NCBI GenBank assembly: GCA_003162875.1
Contig: PLUT01000120.1
Span: 3,201 to 41,516 of the forward strand
Direction of reading: 5' to 3'
From: Granulicella sp.
GTDB lineage: Bacteria > Acidobacteriota > Terriglobia > Terriglobales > Acidobacteriaceae
Length of the DNA: 38,316 nucleotides
Part shown: positions 9,606-18,814 of the stretch, in pieces
Layout of the letters: the number at the start of each line of letters is the position of its first letter
Position numbering within the stretch: position 1 is the stretch's first letter
Translations under genes and position numbers: made by a program
The notes under the pieces: model-generated
What the model saw: the letters and a program-made list of their open reading frames with translations, nothing else
What the model was told of the DNA's origin: nothing
Database searches by the model: none

Positions 9606-10232
9606 ATGCCAGCCATCCAATCTCCAGCCACGGAAGAGATACACCCCGACGTTGCCCTCGTGGCGCGCGCGAAGAAGGGTGACACGGCGGCGTTTGAGCA
9701 ATTGGTTCGGCAGTATGAACGGCAGATTTTCCGAGTAGCGCAGCACATTACGCAAAACCGCGAGGACGCTGAAGACATTACCCAGGACGCGTTCCTCAAG
9801 GCGTATGAAAAGCTGGATCAGTTCCAGGGCAACTCGAAGTTTTCCACCTGGTTGGTCCGCATTGCCGTGAACGAGAGTCTTATGCGGCTGCGCAAGCGTA
9901 AGACCAGCAAGATCGTCTCAATGGACCAGGACGTCCAGACGGAAGATGGTTCCATTCCACGTGATTTCGCTGAGTGGAGGCCGAACCCGGAGCAGCTTTA
10001 TGGTCAGCACGAACTCGGCGACATCCTGCGCAAGACCATTCAGGGGCTGCCTCCCGGCTTCCGCACTGTCTTCACCCTGCGCGACGTGGAAAACTTTTCG
10101 ACCGAAGAGACAGCGGAGGCGCTCGGCTTGAGCGTTCCCGCGGTCAAGTCGAGACTGTTGCGCGCGCGCCTGCAATTGCGCGAGCGGCTCAGTCGCTACT
10201 TCCGGCAGAAAAGCGGGGGGCCGATACCGTGA
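9606..10232 (+). CDS. ECF-type RNA polymerase sigma factor
   Basis: Region 2 (FEQLVRQYERQIFRVAQHITQNREDAEDITQDAFLKAYEKLDQFQGNSKFSTWLVRIAVNESLMRLRK) and region 4 (LPPGFRTVFTLRDVENFSTEETAEALGLSVPAVKSRLLRARLQLRERL). Confidence 0.95.
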   Translation: MPAIQSPATEEIHPDVALVARAKKGDTAAFEQLVRQYERQIFRVAQHITQNREDAEDITQDAFLKAYEKLDQFQGNSKFSTWLVRIAVNESLMRLRKRKTSKIVSMDQDVQTEDGSIPRDFAEWRPNPEQLYGQHELGDILRKTIQGLPPGFRTVFTLRDVENFSTEETAEALGLSVPAVKSRLLRARLQLRERLSRYFRQKSGGPIP

Positions 10233-10465
10233 CCTGCACCGATTTTCTCAAGCAGCTTACCGACTACTTCGACGGCCAGGTGGAACCTGAACTTCTCGCC
10301 GAGGTGCAAACCCACGTTCGCGAGTGCCACCACTGCGAAGTCGTTCTGGATACCACGCGCCAGACCATCTCCATCTACCGCGAGCACGAAATCTACGAGT
10401 TCCCCGCCGAGTTGCGCGAGCGCCTGCACGCCGCAATCATGAAGAAGTGCACAGGCGCCCGTTGA
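10229..10465 (+). CDS. Anti-sigma factor with zinc-finger motif, translationally coupled to the sigma factor
   Basis: GTG start overlaps the sigma stop (GTGA); VTCTDFLKQLTDYFDGQVEPELLAEVQTHVRECHHCEVVLDTTRQ contains H-x3-C-x2-C. Confidence 0.85.
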   Translation: MTCTDFLKQLTDYFDGQVEPELLAEVQTHVRECHHCEVVLDTTRQTISIYREHEIYEFPAELRERLHAAIMKKCTGAR

Positions 10466-10574
10466 TCCGTTGTCCTCTCGAAACGCCCGCTCCGTCCGCC
10501 TCGCTGTAAGATGGTTCCGTCGCGAAGCGAACTCGTCCGCGATGGTTCATCCCACAAATTGAGGCCAACTCCAG

Positions 10575-12338
10575 ATGCGCTCTCTTGCCATCGCCCTGCT
10601 GCTTGCCGCCACGATCCCAGCGACCTCCCAGACCCCCGCAGCCGCGCAGGTTGCGCCGTCTGCCCCGCCGTCGCAGGTTGCCATCCAGGTCGACTTGGCC
10701 AAATCGCTCGGTCCCTACCGGAACATCGGAACCTGGTTCGGCTACGACGAGATCAACTTCACCACCGGCAAGTACGGCAGCCAGCTCCTGCCCGAGCTGC
10801 ACGACCTCTCGCCCGCGCCCGTCTACATCCGCGCCCATCACCTGCTCACTTCGGGCGACGGCCAGCCCAGCCTCAAGTGGTCCTCCACCAATGTCTTCTC
10901 GCTCGACGCCAGCGGCAAGCCCGTCTACAACTTCACCATCCTCGACCAGATCTTCGACGAGTACAAGCGCGCCGGCGTGCGCCCCATGGTGGAGCTCGGC
11001 TTCATGCCCAAGGACCTCGCCTCCGGAACCATGGCCTACGAGATGCCGTATCCCGACACCGTCAAGGGCTCCGTGCAGAGCCCGCCCAAGGACTACGCCA
11101 TGTGGGGCGAACTGGTGCGCCGCGTCGTCGAGCACTTCGTCCAGCGCTATGGCCGCGACGAAGTCGCCACCTGGTACTTCGAGGTCTGGAACGAGCCCGA
11201 CATCAGCTACTGGCAGGGCACGCCTGCCGATTACCTGAAGCTGTACGACTACTCCGTCGCCGGCGTCCGCAAGGCGCTGCCCAACGCCCGCGTCGGCGGC
11301 CCCGGCAGCACCGGCCCCGGCAGCCAGGGCGCCATCACCTTCCTCACCAACTTCCTCAACCACTGCGCCAACGACAAGAACGCCGCCACCGGCGATCCCA
11401 TTCCGCTCGACTTCATCTCCTTCCATCCCAAGGGCCGCCCGCGCCTCGTCCCTTCCGGCCCCGGCGAGACTGCTCACATTCGCATGGGCCTGCAGAACGA
11501 GATCAGCGCCGCCGCCAACGGCTTTCGCACTGTAGCCGCCTCCGCGAAATACCACAACCTGCCCATCATCCTCTCTGAAGCCGACCCCGAGGGCTGCGCC
11601 GCCTGCTCCGCCAAGGAGAACCCGAACAACGCCTACCGCAATGGCCCGGTCTATCCCACCTACACCGCCGCCGCCATGAAGGCGCTCGCCGACCTCGCCG
11701 CCGAGAACAAAGTCAACCTCATCGGCATGGTCACCTGGGCCTTCGAGTTCGAGGGCAAGCAATACTTCGAAGGCTTCCGCACCCTCGCCACCAACGGCAT
11801 CGACAAGCCCGTGCTCAACGTCTTCCGCATGGCCGGCCTCTTCTCCGGCGATCGCGTCTCCGCCACCAGCTCCTCCGAGGTTCCGGCCGAGGACATCGCC
11901 AAGTCAGGCGTTCGCGTCCAGCCCGACATCGACGCCTTCGCCACCAAATCCGCGCACGAAGCCGCTGTCATGGTCTGGAACTACCACGATGAAGATCTCC
12001 CCGTCCCGGCCACCCAGGTCACGGTCAAAATCTCCGGCATTCCCGCCGGCGTAAGCAAGGTCCTGCTCGAGCACTTCCGCATCGACGACACCCACTCCAA
12101 CGCCTACACCATGTGGGTCGCGATGGGCTCGCCGCAGGACCCCACACCGGAGCAGTACGCCCAACTCAAGGCCGCCGGCCAACTCCAGACCCTCACCTCA
12201 CCCACCTGGCTGGACGTTACCTCCGGCGCCGTGACCGTCACCACCACCCTCCCCCGCGAAGCCACCTCACTCCTCCACCTAACGTGGGACCCCTCTCAGC
12301 ACTCCGTGCGCACGATGCAACATGACCCGAATCACTAG
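10575..12338 (+). CDS. Secreted glycoside hydrolase, GH39-like (beta-xylosidase type)
   Basis: Signal peptide MRSLAIALLLAATIPATSQ; TWYFEVWNEPDISYWQGTPADYLKLYDYSVAGVRKALPNARVGGPGSTG is characteristic of GH39; second conserved region LPIILSEADPEGC. Confidence 0.85.
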   Translation: MRSLAIALLLAATIPATSQTPAAAQVAPSAPPSQVAIQVDLAKSLGPYRNIGTWFGYDEINFTTGKYGSQLLPELHDLSPAPVYIRAHHLLTSGDGQPSLKWSSTNVFSLDASGKPVYNFTILDQIFDEYKRAGVRPMVELGFMPKDLASGTMAYEMPYPDTVKGSVQSPPKDYAMWGELVRRVVEHFVQRYGRDEVATWYFEVWNEPDISYWQGTPADYLKLYDYSVAGVRKALPNARVGGPGSTGPGSQGAITFLTNFLNHCANDKNAATGDPIPLDFISFHPKGRPRLVPSGPGETAHIRMGLQNEISAAANGFRTVAASAKYHNLPIILSEADPEGCAACSAKENPNNAYRNGPVYPTYTAAAMKALADLAAENKVNLIGMVTWAFEFEGKQYFEGFRTLATNGIDKPVLNVFRMAGLFSGDRVSATSSSEVPAEDIAKSGVRVQPDIDAFATKSAHEAAVMVWNYHDEDLPVPATQVTVKISGIPAGVSKVLLEHFRIDDTHSNAYTMWVAMGSPQDPTPEQYAQLKAAGQLQTLTSPTWLDVTSGAVTVTTTLPREATSLLHLTWDPSQHSVRTMQHDPNH

Positions 12339-12946
12339 CTCCGGTCGTGAGCTGGCAGGCTGCGCGGAACGATGGGACGGGCGGGTACGCCCGCGACCGT
12401 GGTCCCTGGCGGCACGTCGCGGGTGACGACCGCGTTGGCGCCGACTGTTGCGCCATCGCCGATATGCACGCCGGCGAGGATTGCTGCGCCGCGGCCGATC
12501 CAGACCTCGTTGCCGATGACGATAGGCCGAGCGATATTTCCGGAGTCGCGCATCGGGGTCGACGCGAGGCGTGCGTGGTTGGCGTCGCGGATGCTTGTGT
12601 ACTCGCCAATCATGGTGCCGTCGCCGATGCGCAGGCCGGCGAATGCGACGAGGTGGACTCCGCGAGAGATCACGACATGGTTGCCCAGTTCAATCTCCGC
12701 GTCGTACTGGGTCTCCAGATGGAGATCGGGGTAGAGCAGAAGGCCCTCGCCGCAGCGAACGCGGCCGGTGCCGAAGACGTGCACGCGGCCCAGCACCACG
12801 GCAGTGGAGGGCAACGGATAGATCAGCGCGGCGCGGAGCCGCGCATAGGAGCGCAGCCGGCGAAGGTACTCGCGCGGAGCAGAAGACACCCTATAGGCAA
12901 TGGTGAGTGGCGCTGCCAGAATCTCTTTCGCGCGGGGCATTGGCAT
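12335..12946 (-). CDS. Left-handed beta-helix (hexapeptide-repeat) acyltransferase
   Basis: Hexapeptide pattern IGDGTMIGEYTSIRDANH...IVIGNEVWIGRGAAILAGVHIGDGATVGANAVVTRDVPPGTTVAGVPARPI. Confidence 0.9.
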   Translation of the reverse strand: MPMPRAKEILAAPLTIAYRVSSAPREYLRRLRSYARLRAALIYPLPSTAVVLGRVHVFGTGRVRCGEGLLLYPDLHLETQYDAEIELGNHVVISRGVHLVAFAGLRIGDGTMIGEYTSIRDANHARLASTPMRDSGNIARPIVIGNEVWIGRGAAILAGVHIGDGATVGANAVVTRDVPPGTTVAGVPARPIVPRSLPAHDRS

Positions 12947-13026
12947 GGCAGTCTCGGCTCCCAGTTGCGGTTGCTGGTTAAAGGTTCACTACCGTGCCGT
13001 CGTGGTCCCAGTGGAGCGGACGGCGC

Positions 13027-14067
13027 TTACCAGGGCCGTGGCGGGCTGACGTGTCCTCCTTGCGTCTCCCGCCAGGCCTGGCGCATCAGGCCTGCCATGA
13101 TCTCCGCTTCCCGGGCCCGTTCCTTGCGTGACGGGTCGGAGCTGTTGCGATTGCGCAGGTTGCGAATTCCGTAGAGCCCGAGTTCCAGCCAATAGGCCAA
13201 CCGCGCCTTCCATCCGTGGTGTTTTCGGTAGTAGAGGAGAGTGGAGCGCATTCTCCATTTCACCACCTGGGCGGCCGTTTTGGAAAAGGCGAGCGACGCC
13301 AGTTGGCGGCTGGATTCGCCCCCGACGTGGGTCACGACCACATCCGGCCAGTATGCGACCCGGTAGCCCGCGGCCTTGATGCGACGGCAGAGGTCTACCT
13401 CTTCATAATAGAGGAAGAAGGCGGGATCAAAGGCACCGGCCTTCACCAGCGCCTCACGGCGCAGGATGGAGAAGGCGCCCGGCACCCAGTCTACGTCGGC
13501 AGGAACCTCGGGATCGGCCCAGGTGCGGTCGAGCGCGCCGAAGATGCGCGACCCTGGAAAGCGATGAGAGAGGCCGGTGAGCACCATTGCATCGCTGGCG
13601 ATGGAGTGGAAGCGCCGCGCGGAGGGCTGCCACGCTCCGTCCCTGCTCACCAGACGAGCGCCTCCGACTCCCACAGCAGGATTTTCCTCCAGGTGCTCGA
13701 CGGCATGACCCAGAGACCCGGGATGGAGGAACGCATCTGAATTGAGCAATACAAGATAGCGGCCCTGGGCCTGTTCCAGGGCGAGGTTGTTGGCTGCGCC
13801 GAAACCGAGATTTATATCGCTCGCAATCAGCCTGACGACCGACTTTGAACCGGGAACCTGACTGGCCGGGATGATCTCGCCCATCACCATCTCGGCGGAG
13901 CCGTCCTGTGAGCCGTTGTCGACCACCAATATCTCAACCATCATGGACTCCGGCAGCTGGGCACACTCCACCAGGAGGGACTGGAGACAGTCGCGCAAGA
14001 GATCGCGAGTGTTGAACGAGATAACAATCACCGACAGATCGTATGGATAGGACGAGAGTAGTTTCAC
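13027..14067 (-). CDS. Glycosyltransferase family 2 (rhamnosyltransferase-like)
   Basis: LSVIVISFNTRDLLRDCLQSLL...ILVVDNGSQDGSAEMV...YLVLLNSDAFLHPGSL...FFLYYEEVDLCRRI. GTG start at 14067 overlaps upstream stop (GTGA). Confidence 0.9.
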   Translation of the reverse strand: MKLLSSYPYDLSVIVISFNTRDLLRDCLQSLLVECAQLPESMMVEILVVDNGSQDGSAEMVMGEIIPASQVPGSKSVVRLIASDINLGFGAANNLALEQAQGRYLVLLNSDAFLHPGSLGHAVEHLEENPAVGVGGARLVSRDGAWQPSARRFHSIASDAMVLTGLSHRFPGSRIFGALDRTWADPEVPADVDWVPGAFSILRREALVKAGAFDPAFFLYYEEVDLCRRIKAAGYRVAYWPDVVVTHVGGESSRQLASLAFSKTAAQVVKWRMRSTLLYYRKHHGWKARLAYWLELGLYGIRNLRNRNSSDPSRKERAREAEIMAGLMRQAWRETQGGHVSPPRPW

Positions 14068-15338
14068 GATGGCTCGACCTCGCACAGGCGGCTACGCAAG
14101 GCCGCAGCCAGAAGGTCGTGATTTCTGGAGAGGTTGTAGGTGGACTCCACGGTCTGCCGAGCCGCGCGGCCCATGGTCTGGCGCAGGGCCGGGTCGCGAA
14201 CCAGCCTGGCGATGGCGTCCTGCAGCAGCCCGGGGTTGCCGGCGGCAACCAGCAGGCCATTCTGGTTGTCGAAGATCAACTCGGGAATTCCGTTAATCCG
14301 GGTGCTGACGCAGACCACGCCCAGCGCCATGGCCTCCATCAGAGCCACGGGAAGTCCCTCGGCAAAGCTGGCGAGGACAAAGATATCTGCATTTGCCACA
14401 AGGTCCAGGGTCTCGGCGTGATTCAGCGCGCCGGTCAGATGGACCCGTTCGATCAAATCCGAACGCCGGCACTGCTGCTCAAGGGCTGGCCGCTCGGGAC
14501 CATCTCCTATAAAGACGGTGTGCAGCGCGAGGCCTTCGCGGGCCAACTGCGCGAGAGCCTCGATGAGGATGCGGTGACCTTTGGCGGCAACGAGCCGGCC
14601 GGTGCATACGATTCGAACCGGGGCGTGGTCCGCAATGCCGTCGGCCTGCTCACGGTTGGAAGCTGGCTGGAGCGCGGTGCAGTCGACGCCCAAGCGAACG
14701 ACGTCGATGCATGACGGATCGAGACCTGGAGCTACGCGCAGCGCCTGACTGCGCGCATAGTCGCTGATGCAGATGAGGAATTGGGTTGACTCAAACTTCT
14801 TGCGCAGGAAGAACCGCTCCTGGTCGAAGAACTCATCCGGGCCGTGGATGGTGAGGGACCAGGGGACCTTCCATGCAGCGGAGACCAGGTAGCCGACGCT
14901 CGCAACCGGGCCGGCAAAGTGCACATGCAGATGGCGCAGCGAGCGTCGACGCATCCAGTCGCCCACCAGGAGCGCTTCGGCAAGATAAAGCAGCGCAAAT
15001 GCACGCTCGCGAAGGTCCCACATGCCGAGGCTGCATGCGGCGAGGAAGCCTCTGGCAGCAACCACCGGATGGCTGAGAAGGATGCGGATGAGCGAGAAGA
15101 GTTTGCCGATCTTGCTGCCACCCTTGACGTAGAAGGTGGTGCCGGCTTCGTCTCGTTCAACTTCGGGAAGTTCCGCGTGGGGGCGATCCGGGTCATTGAT
15201 GGAAGCCACTTCGATCACGAATCCCCGCTGTCGAAGTCCGAGGACTTCTTTCAGAAAGAACGTATGCGAGACAGCCGGATAGCGGCTAAGGAGGTAGCCG
15301 GTTTTCGGCATTTCGCCGGGATCGAGTGGAATCGGCAT
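14064..15338 (-). CDS. Glycosyltransferase family 4 (WcaL/colanic-acid type)
   Basis: LLSRYPAVSHTFFLKEVLGLRQRG; VRIVCTGRLVAAKGHRILIEAL; ADIFVLASFAEGLPVALMEAMALGVVCVSTRINGIPELI. Confidence 0.9.
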   Translation of the reverse strand: MPIPLDPGEMPKTGYLLSRYPAVSHTFFLKEVLGLRQRGFVIEVASINDPDRPHAELPEVERDEAGTTFYVKGGSKIGKLFSLIRILLSHPVVAARGFLAACSLGMWDLRERAFALLYLAEALLVGDWMRRRSLRHLHVHFAGPVASVGYLVSAAWKVPWSLTIHGPDEFFDQERFFLRKKFESTQFLICISDYARSQALRVAPGLDPSCIDVVRLGVDCTALQPASNREQADGIADHAPVRIVCTGRLVAAKGHRILIEALAQLAREGLALHTVFIGDGPERPALEQQCRRSDLIERVHLTGALNHAETLDLVANADIFVLASFAEGLPVALMEAMALGVVCVSTRINGIPELIFDNQNGLLVAAGNPGLLQDAIARLVRDPALRQTMGRAARQTVESTYNLSRNHDLLAAALRSRLCEVEPS

Positions 15339-15356
15339 ATGTCAGTTTAGCTTTAG

Positions 15357-15362
15357 TATAAT
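15357..15362 (+). promoter_or_regulatory. Candidate -10 hexamer TATAAT upstream of the Wzy-like gene
   Basis: Exact TATAAT; no convincing -35 at 16-18 nt spacing, so weak. Confidence 0.25.
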
Positions 15363-15536
15363 GAACCTTAAGCGCAGCCGACTATCGTCACGCGTCCGAC
15401 CCGGACCTCAGCTCATGCATTGCGCGCGAAGCCGATCAGAAGAATCTACTGAATCGTTGACCCTGTCCCGCGAAGCGAGACTGCGCAGTTCCTATGAATG
15501 CGGAATGAACCGACTCATTCGTCGAGGTGAGGCCGT

Positions 15537-16880
15537 TTGGCATACGTATTTATCATTCCTCTTCTTATTTCGATCTATTACGTCGTGCGAGGCGACCGCG
15601 ATAAAGCCTTTCTGAATGTCTACCTGCCCTGCACCTTTCTTCTTCCTGCGTACTACGCCTGCCGCATCCCGCATTTTCCGCTCAAGTTTTCCGGAACAAC
15701 GACCCTGTTGCCGATCGGGCTCTCACTGCTCTTCTCTCCGCCTGTGCGATACAAGTTCCGGCGCATGGATCTGTGGGTTGTTCTGTTTGCGATCAGCTAT
15801 GGGTACGGCGCGTTCCGAGGTTCGTCGGATTGGGTGGCCAGCACCTATGAGGTCGTGGACACTGCCTTCCTGGAGATGGTGGTGGCCTACTTCGTGGGAC
15901 GCATGCTGATTGAGCCGGAGCTCCGCATGGAGACCGCGAAGCGCATCGTGCTGTTTATGGTGGCGCTGACGCCGTGCATCCTGTTCGAGTACCGCTTCGC
16001 GCAGAATCCGTGGCTGATGCTGGCGCAACGGATGAGGCTCACCGGCATCAACTGGTTTGAGCAGCTGCGCGAGGGCCATGCCCGCATCGCCGCGTGCTAT
16101 GGCCACGCCATCCTGGCGGGCATGGCCTTCCTCTGCGCGATTGCGCTCAACTTCTATCTGCGACAGATCTACAAGAGGGACAAGGCGCGCCTGGGACCAT
16201 GGATGTCAAAGCTGCAAGAATTCCAGATTCCGATGGCGCTGCTGACGCTGTTTCTTCTGATGACGGGCTCGCGGTCGCCGATAGGATGCGCGGTCCTCTG
16301 CCTGATCATTGTGCAGATTCCGAAGTTTGAGGACATGCGGACGGCCACGGTCGTAGTGCTGATCGTGCTCGCGATTGGGGGGATTGGCGTCTATAGCTAT
16401 CTGGACCGATATGTAAACGCCGATGTCGGTCTCACCGAAGAGCAGAGCAGTGCGATCTACCGGCGCGAGTTGATTGAAGAGTACCAACCGCTTCTGGAGC
16501 GGGGTGGCTGGCTCGGCTATGGAGTGTTCAACCATCCAAAGGTGCAGGGGCTTGCGTCGATCGACAACGATTATATGCAGGTCCAGCTATCGCAGGGGAA
16601 GGTGGGACTTTACCTGTTTCTACTGATCGCGGCGGAGTCGATATGGACAACCATCGGCTTCGCCGCGAGGTTTCAAAAGCGCGAGAGCCTCTTTCTCGTC
16701 TTCGGATTAATGGGTGCTTTGTTCGGCCTCTTTCTCTCCCTCACCACCGTGTACCTCGGGGAACAGCTGACCCAGATTCTGTTTCTGCTGGTTGGCTGGT
16801 CGCAGTCGCTGACGGACACCGGTACTGAGGTTGAGGTAGTGGAGCCGAAGTACAGGTTCCAGCGCGTCATCGCGTCCTGA
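15537..16880 (+). CDS. O-antigen polymerase/ligase-like (Wzy-type) integral membrane protein
   Basis: Multiple hydrophobic segments; ACYGHAILAGMAFLCAIALNFYLRQ...LLTLFLLMTGSRSPIGCAVLCLIIVQI; NDYMQVQLSQGKVGLYLFLLI. TTG start used because an in-frame stop lies just upstream. Confidence 0.8.
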   Translation: MAYVFIIPLLISIYYVVRGDRDKAFLNVYLPCTFLLPAYYACRIPHFPLKFSGTTTLLPIGLSLLFSPPVRYKFRRMDLWVVLFAISYGYGAFRGSSDWVASTYEVVDTAFLEMVVAYFVGRMLIEPELRMETAKRIVLFMVALTPCILFEYRFAQNPWLMLAQRMRLTGINWFEQLREGHARIAACYGHAILAGMAFLCAIALNFYLRQIYKRDKARLGPWMSKLQEFQIPMALLTLFLLMTGSRSPIGCAVLCLIIVQIPKFEDMRTATVVVLIVLAIGGIGVYSYLDRYVNADVGLTEEQSSAIYRRELIEEYQPLLERGGWLGYGVFNHPKVQGLASIDNDYMQVQLSQGKVGLYLFLLIAAESIWTTIGFAARFQKRESLFLVFGLMGALFGLFLSLTTVYLGEQLTQILFLLVGWSQSLTDTGTEVEVVEPKYRFQRVIAS

Positions 16881-17040
16881 GCGGGACGCTCGAAGGGATC
16901 TGTGGTGACCGGCGATCAGTCGATTAGTGCAGTTTCCCTGTTGGTGTAGAGGAAGGCACGGGTCTCGACGCCGGTTGTTCCCAAGAAAAACGGCACTTTA
17001 CAGGTTCCTGCGATTCACAGTAACAGGAAAACTGCTCTAG

Positions 17041-18534
17041 CTAGGGGAACGGGACGACGAAGAGGACGCTCCTGCCGATGGTCGCGAGCAGCGCCCACTG
17101 GGCCAGCAGGGCGCCCGTCTGGTCCTTCCGCGAAAATTCGCCGAGCTTGAGGGCCGCGGGAACAAAGATGAGCGGCTGCAGAAAGAGCCAGACCCGCTGT
17201 GCCTCGTAATCCAGAATGCCGGTGGCTTCGACCGCGATCAGCGTCAGGGCTGAGGCGATCATGGCAATCCAGACGACGTTCCTGCGCTGGGGGCTCTTAA
17301 TCACCTCGACGAGGAAGAATACCCCGAGAATTTCGGGCACAAAGCCTGAGCCGAGCGAGAAGTTGTAGATGTTGGACGCCGCCGCGTAGAGACCGTGCGG
17401 ACGCTTCTCGATCATCTTCTGAACATGCAGCGAGTGAACAAAGCTTGCCCAGGCATGGTATCCGGTGGCGAGGCTAAACGTAACGTGAAGCACAAGGAAG
17501 AGGCCCAGGGCGAAGCAGCCTGCCTGGATAAGTCTGAGAACGGCGCTCTTCCGCCACTGGGCAAGCCATAGGAAGCCGATCCCCGAGCATGCGACGAAGG
17601 TGCCGACAACTAGCAGATTGTAAGCGAAGAGTGTGGCGAGGAAGGCGGAGAATCCCAGGAGGAGAGCGAAGCGTAGACCCCTCTGCAGGGAGTAGACCCA
17701 CGACGCCAACATGAGCATGGACAGGACCGGATAGACCTGATCGAACTCCGGGTAGACGAGGCCGATTGCGGGGCACAGCGTCCACAGAAGGCAGATCAGC
17801 ATGCGGTCCCTGCGGACGCTTGTCCAGATACCTGCGAAGTAGTACATCGCAAGGACCGAAGCGGCACTCAAGACAGCGATCAACAGCGGACCGGCCAGCG
17901 TCGCTCGAGCGCTGCCGAGGCCGTCGATGAGCAGAACATAGAAGAGAATGGGGCCGGCCGGATGAGTGGACGAGTGGAGTTGCAAGGTCTGGTCCTGAAA
18001 CGTCGCGATCCAGCCGGACTGATGGACGAAGCGCATTGCGTCGGTGTAATAGCTGGTTGTCTGCGGGTCTTCGACGATGCGCTGGAGCCAGTTCTGCACC
18101 GTGGGCCTGGCCTGAGAGATGACCTGCGCCATATCCACGCAGAACATGGACGCAGCCAGGATGAGCAGCGCGACCCAGGGTCGCAGCCTGGGATTGTCGA
18201 GGTTGCGATGGACAAAGAGCACGCCCAGTAGCGTGGGGATCAGAAGGAGGTAGATGCCGAAGGGCCTGAGCCGGGCGAAGCCGGCGTGCCATGTAAGCAG
18301 AGGAATGACAACCGCGGCCGTGACCCAGATGAGCACTCTGACCCGCGCGTTTGTCTCTGGTGAGGCGGCGCGCGGCGGAGTTTCCCGCGACCCTCCATCG
18401 GGAGGCATCTCCTCGATCCGCTCCGTCGCGCCGGCCATGCTGTACCGGCCTCCGGCGACGCCAGGTTGCTTTCTTAGCGAGACGGCCAGGAGCGCTGCGA
18501 TGGACGAGGCGGGTGCGGCAATGTCTCTATACAC
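17041..18534 (-). CDS. Polytopic membrane protein, probable GT-C-fold glycosyltransferase
   Basis: Many predicted TM segments; periplasmic-loop-like region SSTHPAGPILFYVLLIDGLG resembles ArnT/PMT-like loops; C-terminal TM segments. Confidence 0.55.
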   Translation of the reverse strand: MYRDIAAPASSIAALLAVSLRKQPGVAGGRYSMAGATERIEEMPPDGGSRETPPRAASPETNARVRVLIWVTAAVVIPLLTWHAGFARLRPFGIYLLLIPTLLGVLFVHRNLDNPRLRPWVALLILAASMFCVDMAQVISQARPTVQNWLQRIVEDPQTTSYYTDAMRFVHQSGWIATFQDQTLQLHSSTHPAGPILFYVLLIDGLGSARATLAGPLLIAVLSAASVLAMYYFAGIWTSVRRDRMLICLLWTLCPAIGLVYPEFDQVYPVLSMLMLASWVYSLQRGLRFALLLGFSAFLATLFAYNLLVVGTFVACSGIGFLWLAQWRKSAVLRLIQAGCFALGLFLVLHVTFSLATGYHAWASFVHSLHVQKMIEKRPHGLYAAASNIYNFSLGSGFVPEILGVFFLVEVIKSPQRRNVVWIAMIASALTLIAVEATGILDYEAQRVWLFLQPLIFVPAALKLGEFSRKDQTGALLAQWALLATIGRSVLFVVPFP

Positions 18535-18753
18535 TGTGGGACCCCATATCTGGTAAGCAGTGTGCTATCCGGCTCGACACCAGAGGGCGGTGTCTCCTTG
18601 ACATGCCCATGATTGCAAGATGGTTGCCAAAGCGCAAGAAGTCGCTCTGCACGCCCGTCGACGGACGCATTGTGCGCAATTTGAGTGGCAAGGTGCGTCC
18701 GGCCGCGCGCAGCATGTCGCCCGGCCGGCGATGAGCGCAGATGTTTGCGGCTT

Positions 18754-18773
18754 ATGGGAAAAAGTTTTCCCAT
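18754..18773. repeat. 20-bp near-perfect palindrome ATGGGAAAA-AG-TTTTCCCAT
   Basis: 9-bp perfect arms with 2-nt centre, in the gap between 18815(-) and 18534(-) genes. Confidence 0.7.
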
Positions 18774-18814
18774 CGGCGGAGGGAAGACGCGTGCGCATGG
18801 CAGAGGCCTAAAGG

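Noticed and set aside
8560-9738. Plus-strand 392-aa ORF
   Set aside because: Mostly antisense to the slt-like gene and low-complexity; also runs into the sigma-factor start.
10511-11578. Plus-strand 355-aa ORF in an alternative frame of the GH39-like gene
   Set aside because: Arg/Pro-rich frame-shifted translation of the real gene; no independent support.
10437-11762. Minus-strand 441-aa ORF opposite the GH39-like gene
   Set aside because: Gly/Val/Asp-rich shadow ORF in GC3-rich sequence; no motif, overlaps a clear CDS.
17005-17029. TTCCTG-N13-CAGGAA as a bidirectional terminator between convergent genes
   Set aside because: Position is plausible but the 6-bp AT-containing stem with a large loop and no T tract is not convincing.
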